Below, in pieces: positions 1 through 10,445 of a stretch of 46,027 nucleotides of DNA (position 1 is its first letter; the number at the start of each line of letters is the position of its first letter). The notes beneath the pieces were generated by a model, which made no database searches, was not told the DNA's origin, and was given only the letters and a program-made list of their open reading frames with translations. The stretch comes from Baffinella frigidus (Eukaryota > Cryptophyceae > Cryptomonadales > Baffinellaceae), in contig MU646386.1 of assembly GCA_026770585.1 (NCBI GenBank), positions 469,115 through 515,141 of the forward strand. Direction: 5' to 3'. Both the position numbers and the translations under genes were made by a program.

Positions 1-297
1 GGGGTTTCGCTCGGGAGGCTACGATTCACATCTCCCCCGGATATCCGGCGATACCGTGACCAAAAATTGCTGACTTTTGGCGTGTTTCCTAAGAAATAAT
101 CCAATAGTTATCTTTAGAATGATCCCCGTAGTGTTCCGAGTGGACCTGGTTGCCCATGGCGATGCGCATCTCTTGGTAAAACTCAGCGCGCCATAAAACA
201 CATGTAAAACATAAATCCCAGTACAAAAGCGCACCTACAACACATTTCCGGGCAAGTAAAACACATTTCCGGGCAACTAAAACACATTTACGGGTAA
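1..297. other. Left edge: decayed copy of the patatin terminal exon
   Basis: At 142-180 the minus strand reads MRIAMGNQV, a copy of MRIATGNQV at 334-360, including the following GT. Three tandem 'aaaacacatttncggg' units lie at about 238-300. No complete exon was recognised, but later patatin exons may start left of position 1. Confidence 0.5.
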
Positions 298-3200
298 CTA
301 AAACACAATTGAAGCAGATTTGGGGCTGGGCAGGACCTGGTTGCCCGTCGCGATGCGCATCCCCTCAGGCCCGTCGGGAGCGAGGACGTCGTACGCGCGG
401 GCGAAGCCCTGCATGATCCCGCGGAGCAGCGCGGCCCGGTTCAGTTCCAGGGACGAAAGGGCCTGCTCAAGGGGGGAGGGGACGCGGCACACGCCAGGGC
501 TTTACTGTCCAGCGTAAAAAAAAACGGGGACGGGGGGGGAAGAAGCGCCTGCATGATGCCGGACAGGAGTACGTCACGCTTCAAGGAGAGCTGCGAGACC
601 TCGCCGTCGGTGTCGAGCGGCGCGATCGCCATCAGGTACGGGTCGCGGTTCGCCGGGAGCTTCACGCCTGGGACCACGGCCCGCGAGGACTTGCCGTCGA
701 TGCTCTGGGGGGGAGGGGAGAGGGGTTAGCCATCGCCATCATGTACGTTTTGCGCGATTGGGGAAGCTTCACCGCGGTTTCCCCCTTTTCGAAAAGCTTG
801 CCGTCGTTGCTCTCGGGGAAGGGGGGGATAGGGGTTAGCGACCCCTCTTCCCCTTTCTCGCCAGGAGGTTCGGTACGGGCCGCACGATTCGGGGAGCTTT
901 CACGCCGCCCGGGTCCACAGAGGACTTACCGCCCTAGCACTGGGAAGGAGGGGGGGGTAACGCACCAGGCCGTACATGGCTCTGGGAAGGAGGGGGTTGG
1001 GGGCTTGATCCGGGGACATGTTTAATTTAGAAGAAAATTATTCCCCAGTTGTTCACAGGATTGGAGGAAGGTTAATTAGGGCCCCAAGTAAATTTAATTA
1101 GTGCCAGCATCCGGTTTGATAGGCTATTTTCTTTGAAATTAAACATGTTCCCGGATGAGGCTGGCACCTCGACCCACTGGAGGTTCTGGCGGGCGATGGC
1201 GCGCCCGACGTCGCGCGCGTCCACCATCTCGATCTCGTCCACCTGCGTTTTGGGTTTTGGGTTTTGGGTTTTGGGTTTGGGGTTTGGGTTTGGGGGTTTG
1301 GGGTTGAGGGTTTCGGGCTTCAGAGATGTGGTTCAGGGTTTAGGTCTATGAAATGTGGTTAAGGGTTTGTGAAATGTGGCTTAGGGTTTGGGGTTTGGGG
1401 TTTGGGGTTTGGGGTTTGGGGTTTGGGGTTTGGGGTTTGGGGTTTGGGGTTTGGGGTTTGGAATTTGGGGTTTCGGGTTGACCTCGTCGCCGAGGTCCAC
1501 GACGGCGCGGTTCAGGCGGAGCACGTCTTCGGCGTACGCTACCGAGTGCCCCTCCTTCAGGAGGTGCTCCCGCACCTGGTTGGGGTTTGGGGTTCAGGCG
1601 TTGGGATTTCGCTGGCGTGGTGTTTACGGTGTGGGGTTTAGGGGTTGCATAGAGGGATAGGGGCTCGCGCACCTTGCTTTAGCGTTCAGGGTTTGGGGTT
1701 AGCACGAAATCTAGTAGAAAAGGGCGACCAAGATACATTTATGGCGAGCCCGATTTTACTCGGGCAGCGCTGGGGGTAGAGTAGGGCGGGTGCCTTGGGG
1801 AAGGGTGCGAGACACTTGGTTGGGTGCGGCGACGCGCTCGAAGAGCCAGCAAAAGCACACACCACTTTCGCCTCTGTGCAGTGTAACTTGTGTACCAAAA
1901 AAACTCTGCACGGGGGGTTGTACGACAAAAGAAGGGCCGTAAAAAAAGAAGGGCCGTAAAAAAGGGGGGGTGCGAAAGGCCGTGAGCATGGAAATGTTCG
2001 GGACCGACCTTGGGGAAGGGCGCGAGGCACTTGGGTGCCACGACACGCTCGAAGAGTCCCAGGAGAGACTTGGGGAGCTTGCGGCCGTCCGGGAAGGACC
2101 GCAGCACCTGCGGCGGGGTTCAGGGTTCAGGGTTTGGGGTTCAGGGTTCAGGGTTTGGGGGGTAGGTTTTGGGGTTTAGGGTTTAGGGTTGATAGTTGAG
2201 GGAATAGTGTTTAGGGCTCAGGGCCCATGGTGCATGGTTTCGCGGTGAGCGGACCTCCTTGCTCTTCAGTAGGGGTCAGTGTTGAGGGTGTAGGGGTTAC
2301 CAGGACGTGGGTGGCGCCATACTCAATCGCCGAGCGATACGGGATCGGCTCGTAGACAAGAGCGTCCACCATAGGCTCAACCTGCGTGTGGGTCTAGGGT
2401 TGAGGGGTTTGTGTGAGGGTTCGGGTTTCGGGGTTCGGCGCCCCATGAGGTACTCGAGGTTTTGGGGTGTGTTGTTTCGGAGTTAGGGTTTGGGGTTTGG
2501 GGTTTGGGGTTTGGGGTTTGGGGTTTGGGGTTTAGGGTTTGGGGTTTAGGGTTTAGTGTTTGGGGTGTAGGGTTTGGAGCGTCGAGAGCAGTGGAGCAAA
2601 AAGCGAAATGCGGGGGGCAACAAAAGGGAAACTGGGCCGCGCAGCAAACGAGTCAGCGAATCATATCCCTTGAGTGCCCATAGGGTGAATTAGGGTGAAT
2701 TTTCACCCTAACTTACCCTAGGCAGGTCCTAGGACTCTACCGTAGAGCGTATGCGCCTACTGGCCACTCAAGGGATGTCCTGGCCACTCAAGGGATGTCA
2801 AATGAAACCGGTTTTCACGAGGGTCCGGGGGGGGGAAATGAGGGTCCGAGAAACTCGACAGGTTGCTTGGATGGTGCTGACCTGGTATGAGTCCTCCCCC
2901 GGCGGGAAGAGGTTAACCGAGCCTTCCTTCAGCCACCTGGTTCGGGTTTAGGGTTTAGGGTTTAGGGTTTAGGGTTTAGGGTTTGGGGTTTAGGGTTTAG
3001 GGTTCAGGGTTTAGGGTTTAGGGTTTAGGGTTTAGGGTTGCCAAGGGTTTAAGGTTTAGGGGGTGGGGTTCAGGGTTCAGGGTTCAGGATTTAGGGTTTA
3101 GGGTTTGGGGTTGAGGATTCCACCTGTCGGGGGTCTTCTTCGCGAGGATCGAAAAGACCATTGCCTGTGTACGGGTTTAGGTTTTAGGTTTTAGGGTTTA

Positions 3201-6200
3201 GGGTTTAGGGTTTAGGGTCTAGGGTTTAGGGTTGAGTGTTTGTTGTGACGGTGCTGAACCACAAGGGTTCAAGGTCTAGGTTTGGGGTTTAGGGTTTAGG
3301 GTTTAGTGTTTAGGGTTTAGGGTCTAGGGTTTAGGCACCTTGAACTCTGAGATATCGATGGCGCCGTTCTGGTCGACGTCGCACATCTCGAACAGGTTGT
3401 CCAGCTCCTGGGATTTAGGGTTAGGTTTTAAGGTTTAGGGTTGAAGGCTTAAGGTCTAGGGTTTTGGGTCTAGGGGTGAGGGTTTAGGGTTTTGGGTTTT
3501 GGGTTTCGGGTACACGGGTTAATTAGTTAGGGTCTAGGGTCGAGGCTTGAGGGTTTACGGGTTAGTTAGGGTGCAGGTTGAGGGTTTAGGGTTTGGGGTT
3601 GAGGGCTTAAGGTTTAGGGATTCGAGGTTACGGTGGATTCGGGATTCGGGGTTACGGTTAATGGATTGGGAGTGTGCCCACCCAGGCAGTGCACTTGATG
3701 TTGATCGCAGACAGGGTTTAGGGTTTAGAGTTTAGAGTTTGGGGTGTAGAGCTGACAGATTACGGGTTACGGGGTACGGGTTACGGGTTACGGGTTACGG
3801 TTGAGCTCACCTCGTCAGAGACCTTGATGTCGATCGCAGAGAGCGCAGCCTGCAGCTGCACCTTATCGATTTGCTCCACCACCTCCCCCTCCGCCTGTTT
3901 ACGGTTTTGAGTGTTCAGCTGTTTGCCTTGCACAAGGCCCCGGGGCCAAGACGGCGTGTCAACATTACAACACCGGGGCAACTTTTCGCGATCTGCCCAA
4001 CCGCCTCCTCCTCAGCCCTCAGGTGCCTGACATCGCAAGCGAAATGGTCTGAAATGTTGTCAACATTTCAACGCCGGCACAACTTGAGCGAGGCCCTCAG
4101 AGTTCCCCCAAACGACAGTGACCTGGACCGGTCACGGTTTGCTTTCGCACCGGGACGGTAGCTAATCCGCCCTTGCTTAGTCCCCGAACCCCCCCCAACC
4201 ACTCGGGTGGACTACCGGTAGGACTAGGTCCCCAAGCCCCCTGGAATCCGGATCCGGGGGCTGCGTGACTAAGTTTGGACCGGGAAAGGGCTCAACTAGG
4301 TGGAATCGAACGGTTCTCCCGATGAAATGAAAGCCTCGTGGTCTACCGTGTGGCCAGGCACCATGAACCCGCGGGGTCTCCGCCATGCGCCCTCCACCCT
4401 CCACCCTTCACCCTGCACTCTCAGCCCTACACCCTACACACTTCACTCCGTGCCCTACACCCTGGACCCCAACCACCTCCTAGCTCTGTCCCAGTTCAAT
4501 TTGGGCTCGTAGATACCCCCCCCCCCCCTCGAAATTTCACAGGTAAATTTCACAGGGGGGTGGGGGGTATCAAAATTCACCTGTGAAATTTCAGGGGGGG
4601 GGGGGCGCGAAATATCTACGAGCCCAAATCAAGTGGGAGAGAGGTGACGACCTCGGGCGACATGATTCGCTGCATCGCCTGGTTGAACATCCCCGCCCCC
4701 CCGCCTGCCGAATCCGGCTTCGCTGCTTTCGGCTGTCGATGGTGTGTCTGCTGGATGAACGCCTCGCGCGCCTGGTGTAGGGGTTGGGGCTTAGGGGCTT
4801 AGGGGGTTGGCACCATAGTGGGGTTGGGGCTTAGGGGGTCGACGCAATAGTGTTCACCGCATTCTCCCCGCCCGGCAGCGGTTCATCCTCAGGACCTCAC
4901 ACCTCCACCCCCCACCGTCAACCCCTATCGTCCGATCCCGCTGGGTCTCAGATAGACGACCTTGGTCCAGACAGTTGAGTTTTTCTTTTTGAGGATTTAG
5001 GGACCAGGGTTCAGGGTTTAGGGTTCAGGGTTGCGGGTTTACCTTGGTCCAGACGGTGGCGGAGAGCTCTTGATTCGACCAGCGGCGCTGCCCCGCGCGC
5101 AGCTTTTCGGGCGAGAACGCTGAGGAGCCTTTCAGCCATGGAGGCTGCACCCCCGCCACTCCTGTGTCGCGGGTTGGGCTTCAGGGTTGGGGGTTAAGGT
5201 CCAGCCTTTCAGCCAGGGTGGCTGCGCCCCCGCCACCCGTGTCGTGGGTCACGGTTCAGGGTGGAGTGTCCAGGGAGTAGACTGTACGAGGGAGCCACGG
5301 CGATTGCACCCCAGTCACCCCTCTTGCGGGCATGCACGACAGCGCGCGGCCGGGCGCAGGGTCGGGTGCAGGGGCAGGGGCGGGGCTGAGGCTGGGCACA
5401 GCCGCAGTGAGCTGGGAGCAAGGGGCGCGTGGTGACCTGGGAGCATGCACGAGGCATTGCACCAAGGACTAACGGCTCCAATTCCAGGAACATGCCGTTG
5501 AGGCTCCAATTCCAGTACCAACTCATACGTGTAGGCTCCAACCCCAGTAGAAATTCACGAAGCGAGATGGGTGACCTGGGAGCATGCACGAGGCCTTGAC
5601 GCACTCGCAGAGCGACGCGAGGTCCGAGAACGAGCCCTCCTCCGATCCCAGCACCACGGGGCCCTCCGAGAACAGTCCCGACGCGATCACCTGTGTAGGG
5701 TAGGGTGTAGGAGGGTTGATGGCTTAGTTTGAGTTTAGGGTGTAGGGTGTGGAGCATAGGGTGTAGGGTGTAGGGTGTAGGGTGTAGGGTTGGGGAATGC
5801 AAAAATAGACATTCAAATGGCGTACAGGTTAGGGATGAGGGATTGCGGTGAATGGTTGAGGGTTAGGACGGATGAGCCCTCCTTCGTTCCCACCGCCACG
5901 GGGCCCTCCGAGAACAGCCCCGACGCAATCACATGTGTGGAGTTGAGCAGGGCGTATGACTTAGTTAGCTTAAGACGAGCGTCTCGCTGGGAGGATGGGT
6001 TGCGGATCGAGCTTGTTGCTCAGGAGGTGGGCGCTCGGCATTGTTGAAGCTTGGTTTTGGGGGATGACCTTCATGGGCTGGTGCTTGTCGTTTTGCTTGA
6101 ACACATTCCAGTTCACCTGGTTTCGGGTTTATGATTCAGGGTTTGGGGTTTGGGGTTTAGGGGTTGGGATTTAGGGCTTAGAGTTGAGGGTGTAGGGTTT

Positions 6201-9200
6201 AGGGTGTGGAGTTTAAGGTTTGGGGTTTAGGGTTTAGGGTTTAGGGTTTAGGGTTTAGGGTTTAGGGTTTAGTGTTTAGTGTTTTTGGGTTTGAAGTTGA
6301 GTGTGATGTGTTGAGGTATTGGTGTGAAGGATTTAGGGTTTAGGGAGTAGGGTGTACCGGGAGCAGCTCCTGCATGAGAGTCTTCATCGGGTAGTCCAGC
6401 ACCATCACCGCCTGCTTTCGGCTTCAGGGTTTAGGGTTGAAGGCTGAGGGTTGAGGGCTGAGGGTTGAGGGTTGAGGGTGGAGGTTTCGGGATTGACGGT
6501 TGAAGGGTTAGGGTCGAATGTTGAGGGTTTCGGGTATATGGTTTAGGGTTCAGGGTTCAGGGCTGAGGGTTCAGTGTTCAGTGTTCAGTGTTCAGTGTTC
6601 AGTGTTCAGTGCTCAGTGTTTAGGGTATGGTGTTTAGTGGTGAGGGTGTAGGGCGCTTGCCTGGCCGCCGGGACGTGAGAGCTTGCGCCCGGGCGTGAAC
6701 AGGTCCACCAGCCGACCCTGGTTTTGGGTTAGGGGTTTAGAGTTTGGGGTCGGGGGATTGGGGTTTGGTGCTGGCGCTGGGGTGTAGGGTGTAGGGTGTA
6801 GGGTGTAGGGTGTAGGGTGTAGGGTGTAGGGTGTAGGGTGTAGGGTGTAGGGTGTAGGGTGTAGGGTGTAGGGTACGGGGTTTAGGGTGTGGGGTGTTAC
6901 GAGGTCGAGCCACGAGGTTCCGTTGAGCTTCTCGCGCGAGGTCGTCAGGTGGTTGCAGAAGAACTGGTACGTCATCGCCTGCCCTTTCCACCAAATACGT
7001 TACGGTGGGGGGGGGGAGAGGGGTTAGGGTTTGGGGTTTGGGGTCTGGGGTTTAGAGGGTTTGGGGGTTTGGGGTTGGGGCATGTATGGGTAGGGGTCAG
7101 GGTTTAGGTGAAGGGTTTAAGAACTGGTACGTTGTGGCCTAAGGTTGGGGTGCGGGGGATAGGGGTTGGGGTTGGGTGGATAGGGGTTCGGGGTTCGGGG
7201 TTGGGGCTTGGAAGTTTGGGGTTTAGGGTGGGGAAGTTGGGGGTGAGGGGTGTAGGGCGAGGGTTTGGGGCGAGGGGTTGGGGATCACCGGCTCAGCGCG
7301 AGCGACGAGGTAGGACCCGACGATGGATCCCGCCGAGGACCCCAGCACCTACGTTGCATTCAGGAATTACAAGGTGCGTGCGTTAGGGTTTGGGGTATGG
7401 GGTTTGGGGTTTGGGGTTTGGGGTTTGGGGTTTGGGGTTTGGGGTTTGAGGTTTGGGATTTGGGGTTAGGGTGCACATTGTGTGTGAGTTAGGGTTTGAG
7501 GTTTGGAGGTTAGGTTTGGGGTGAAGGTGCAGGGTTCAGGGTTACCATCATGGTGTACGGTTTGAAGTTTCGAGGTTCGCTTATCGCGGCTCGTGTGTCC
7601 GGTTTACGGTTCAGGGTTGCGGGGCACCACAATGCTTTACGGTGCGGGGTTGCGGGTTGAGGGTTCCGCCCACATCGAACGGGGTTCACGGTTCACGGTT
7701 CCGGGGTGTGGGTTCTTCCCACATCGCACGGGGTTCACGGTGCAGAGTTGCGGGGCGCGCAGGGTACCATATCAAACGAGTCAGCCATCCCCAAATGCAT
7801 AATCGCGCTCGCCATCCCCGCAGACACGCTCCCCCGCAGCCCCCCGCCCTCGATCGCCAGCGCGATCTTGTAGTTATCGGTGCGCTGCCCCGGCTTGCTC
7901 CCCTCCCGCACCCGCTGCGAGATGACGCGGAGCACCTGGTGTAGGGGGGTGGGGGTCAGCGATCTTGTAGGTGTCCGTGCGCTGCCCTGGCTTCGACCCT
8001 AGGGTTTAGGGTGCGGGGGTCACGTTGTTGGGTTTAAAGTTTAGGATTTAATCACGGTGTGGTGGTGAAAGTGTAGAATCTAATCATTGCGAGGGGTGAG
8101 GATTTAAATCATTGAGAGGGATTAGGGTTGAACCGGGTGGTCGAGCTGCTTGTCGCGGCCGTCGCCACGCAGCGTCGGGTATATGGTATATGATGATTGG
8201 TATATGGTACATGGTATATGGTATATGGTATATGGTATATGGTATATGGTATATGGTACATGGTATATGGTACATGGTATATGGTATGAGGTACATGATA
8301 TATGGCGCATGATATATGGTATATGGTACATGGGGAGGGGTTGGAACCGGGTGGTCGAGCTGCTTGTCGCGGCCGTCGCCACGCAGCGTCGGGGGACCAT
8401 CGAGCGCCTCCGACAGCAGCGTCCCGTTCTGTTCAGCGTTGGGGGTTAGGGGTCGCGTGTTACTGTTCAAGGTTGGAGATTAGGTGTTGCTGTCCACTGT
8501 CCGGGTTTAGGGTTTGGGGTTTGGGGTTTGAGGTGTCAGGCGTTGGGGGCCCGTTGAGCGCCTCCGATAGCAGGGTCCCGTCCTGCGAAGGGGTGGAGGG
8601 TTAGGGTTGAGAGGTTTGGATAAGTGTTGCCGACGCGTGCGGTGCGTGCTGCGACGCCGCCGCCTGAGCCGTCGGGGGGGGCGGGGGGCGCTTTCCGGGG
8701 GGGCGGGGCGAGGGGTTCCGTGAGCAATACGGTGCAAATACCCCTTCTCCGGGGGAGGTTGGGTATTCGCGTGCACACAGCTTTCTCACCGTGCGGTTTG
8801 TTGACTGTAGAGGGACGTTGACTACAGAGCGGTGACACTTGAGGAACACAGGGACGTTTTGAGAAAAAGCAACTTCGAAAGTTGAGACGAAGAGATTTCT
8901 CCCCGGTGCTCTCCAGAACCGGGGGAGAAACCATCACGATACGAGACACGTGCACACCCCTTCGAGATCTTGAAGAGGCGCCCCGCAAATTACCCACGCC
9001 CCGTGATTACCACGGTACATACACCACGGTGGCCTATACAAAATGTAAAAAACTCGACGCGAAGCGTCGTGTTTTTTACATGGCGCGAAGCGCCATGTTC
9101 TCCCCCGGTTCTCCCGATTCCTTCGTCTTAACTTCTGATGTTGCGTTTCCTCAATTTTCTCAAAACGTCCCTGTGTTCCTCAGATGTCACCTTGACCACA

Positions 9201-10445
9201 CAAACGTGCCTCTCCAGTCAAACGCGCCCACCGTGCCTTCCGACAGGACAGAGTGCGTCAACCCTAAACCCTGAACCCTCGCCAGGGAGGCGGGGCGCAC
9301 TCTGTGCAATATGTCGCCTCATGGCGTGGGAAGACCACGCCAGATTCTTGGAAGGGGTCGCCAAAAGCCAATTCCCCGGAAGGAATAAGGGAAATGATGA
9401 ACTTTTGGAATAGTTCAGCGCCCAAAAGGGCGCTCGGAAAGAGCCGATCCCCCACGAGCAATCTGGTGTGAGAGGCACATCGTGTCGTGGCATTCCCCTG
9501 CACCCTAAACCCTAACATAGGGATTAGGGATCACGGTTTAGGGTTTAGGGTTTAAGGATTTGGGATTAGGGTTTGGGTTCATGTCTTAGGGTTGAGGTCG
9601 AGCGGCACCTCGCTCTGGCGCCACGGCTGCGACCGGCCGCGGATGTCCATCCTATGTACCGAGATCCCTTCGCGTAGGGCCGCCTCGAGCTCATCCTGGC
9701 TCTTGACAGCCACCTTCCTGTTCGCCCCCCCGCGCGTGAAGCTGATGAACGAGCTCGACACGTTGGCGGCGTAGCTCCGCGCGGCCGTCAGGTCCGCCTT
9801 CGAGACCCGCTCCCCCGCGCCTGCGGCGGCGCGCGCCCCTGCCCCGGCAGCTTCTAGCGTGCGGTTGCGCACCGCCCCTGAGGCGCCGGACACCGCGCCC
9901 GAGGCGCCCGCCAACATGCCGTTCCATGAAGATGCGAGCTTAGAGCCCGAGGCCTCCGCGCCCTCGGGGAATTTGAGCCGGAACGTTTTTCCGGTCTGCG
10001 CTGCCTTCCATGAGCTCGCCGCCATCTTTCCGATGACGCCCCCCAAGATCTTCCCGGCTGTCTGGTTCCGCTCCGAACCCCCGCTGTTCTCCGCAACGGA
10101 CTTGTCCGTGTCGGCGTCACTCATCCTAATCCCCATCACTTGACTCCGCGCACAGGCGACTCGCGGGCCGATGCTGCTCTGCAGGGCGGGACGCCGCGGG
10201 CAGCTTGCCGCCGTCCATGGCGCCGAAGCACCGACAGGGAGGCCCGGCACAAAGGCTGGACGAAGGAGCGCTCGCGGCCCACCATGTCCCAAGGAGTTGC
10301 GGGATCCCGGGGGTTCCGCTCTCAAAATTTCTGAGCGCAGCGATGCGACGCCGCCTCGGTGAGTCCACGCCCCTGCTGACCATATGAACGCCACCAACAA
10401 GGTGAGAGTTGCGTGCAAGCGGATGCTCCTCCTCCCCCGGCCCAT
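298..10445 (-). CDS. Patatin-like phospholipase/acyl hydrolase with an internal EF-hand segment (about 21 exons, probably 3'-partial)
   Basis: Lipid acyl hydrolase of the patatin family (Ser-Asp dyad). Exons, 5' to 3': 10445-9609, 8428-8348, 7935-7768, 7348-7289, 6978-6901, 6717-6661, 6411-6358, 6116-6069, 5690-5576, 5161-5043, 4771-4652, 3894-3811, 3407-3339, 3164-3124, 2936-2882, 2381-2301, 2107-2009, 1575-1483, 1242-1168, 704-600, 462-298/337. Phases agree at every junction. Residues about 336-341 are the oxyanion motif GGGLRG; GSSAG (about 365-369) holds the nucleophile Ser; VDALVYEPIPYRSA (Asp about 668) is the catalytic-Asp region; ATHVLVLRSFPDGR follows. Residues 1-279 are a long N-terminal extension starting with a basic and then hydrophobic leader, so secretory or plastid targeting is possible. 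An EF-hand loop lies at about 617-628, between Ser and Asp. Eighteen of 20 acceptors are AG|G; exon 6 has a GC donor (CAG|GCAAGC). The last exon can be read to a stop at 298, but a shadow copy at 142-180 keeps CAG|GT after GNQ, so the gene may run on past the left edge. The family call is firm; the substrate is unknown. Confidence 0.88.
1245..1480. repeat. TTTGGGG heptamer array
   Basis: Tandem 7-mers (plus strand G-rich) in two blocks inside a patatin intron. They give spurious open frames reading GLGFGVW and NPKPQTP. Confidence 0.95.
1790..1850 (-). pseudogene. Decayed copy of patatin exon 17 3' half
   Basis: The minus strand has a copy of the LGLFERVVAPKCLAPFPK coding sequence (exon 2107-2009) with small indels that break the frame. 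It ends at the equivalent of the exon end. Confidence 0.75.
2665..2778. mobile_element. MITE family 2, copy A
   Basis: Inverted ends ATCCCTTGAGTG / CACTCAAGGGAT with an internal CCTAGGCAGGTCCTAGG motif. Related copies at about 35921-36023 and 37998-38108 share the internal motif and the flanking GTATGCGCCTAC-type block. Confidence 0.75.
2882..5161 (-). other. Insert in the patatin domain with an EF-hand pair (exons 10-15)
   Basis: These six exons encode about 160 residues between the GSSAG nucleophile exon and the catalytic-Asp exon. Exon 10 gives PPWLKG and a basic Q/R-rich stretch; exon 11 (4771-4652) is Q/A/G-rich. Exons 12-13 (3894-3811 and 3407-3339) form an EF-hand-like helix-loop-helix pair. 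The second loop, DVDQNGAIDISE, has the canonical Ca ligands D-x-D-x-N-x-x-x-D-x-x-E plus Gly6 and Ile8. The first hand is degenerate and lacks the acidic loop. Exons 14-15 give a short hydrophobic helix (AMVFSILAKK) and WLKEGSVNLFPPGEDSYQ. Every exon joins its neighbour in phase and the orientation is collinear, so the simplest reading is one protein. Two interleaved genes cannot be excluded without cDNA. Confidence 0.75.
2940..3330. repeat. TTTAGGG heptamer arrays
   Basis: Interstitial Arabidopsis-type telomere units, perfect and degenerate, filling two patatin introns on either side of exon 3164-3124. Confidence 0.95.
5310..5936 (-). pseudogene. Decayed copies of patatin exon 9
   Basis: Around the functional exon (5690-5576) there is an upstream copy at about 5880-5936 (ASGLFSEGPVAVGTKEG) and two downstream 3'-end copies at about 5403-5460 (ASCMLPG followed by GTCACC) and 5310-5340. 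All share its orientation and only the middle one is complete. Confidence 0.8.
6555..6620. repeat. TTCAGTG heptamer array
   Basis: Tandem 7-mers TTCAGTG grading into TTCAGGG in a patatin intron. Confidence 0.9.
6780..6875. repeat. GTGTAGG heptamer array
   Basis: About 13 perfect tandem copies of the 7-mer GGTGTAG in a patatin intron. The same unit recurs at about 5740-5790 and 18870-18902. Confidence 0.95.
7289..7935 (-). other. Patatin catalytic core exons (oxyanion GGGLRG and GSSAG nucleophile)
   Basis: Exon 3 (7935-7768) encodes DNYKIALAIEGGGLRGSVSA and ends in ADSFDM. Exon 4 (7348-7289) starts VLGSSAGSIVGSYLVARAEP. Joined at GATATG|GTACC and GTAG|GTG they give FDMVLGSSAGS, the standard patatin block in which the hairpin leads into the nucleophile elbow. 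Both motifs are intact, so the enzyme is predicted to be catalytically competent. Confidence 0.9.
8130..8393 (-). repeat. Perfect 50-bp duplication of a patatin exon 3' half around a TATATGG array
   Basis: Positions 8130-8179 and 8344-8393 are identical over 50 bp. The right copy is the 3' half of patatin exon 2 plus the first bases of the intron (CCG|GTTC). Between them, 8180-8335 is a TATATGG heptamer array. A further partial copy of the same exon's 5' half, with its own AG acceptor, lies at about 8533-8590. Confidence 0.95.
8180..8335. repeat. TATATGG heptamer array
   Basis: About 22 copies of a 7-mer unrelated in composition to TTTAGGG, but with the same period. It lies between the two arms of a 50-bp perfect exon duplication. 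Confidence 0.95.

Noticed and set aside
1381-1672. Open frames reading GLGFGVW or NPKPQTP repeats (also near 2462, 7388, 13669 and 20051)
   Set aside because: They are translations of 7-bp satellites; a 7-mer array cycles through three frames and stays open. They lie in introns of genes supported by conserved exons.
2940-3110. Chromosome end, because of TTTAGGG arrays
   Set aside because: The arrays are short, degenerate, present in both orientations and interrupted by coding exons throughout, so they are interstitial.
5043-5161. Alternative frame AERLLSVLARKAARGAAPL for patatin exon 10
   Set aside because: It does not keep phase with the donor of exon 9 or the next exon, and the frame used (VAGVQPPWLKG) does.
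7593-7760. Coding exon in the region with repeated CACATCGAACGGGGTTCAC
   Set aside because: It is a short degenerate repeat within the patatin intron between exons 3 and 4; exons 3 and 4 join perfectly without it.
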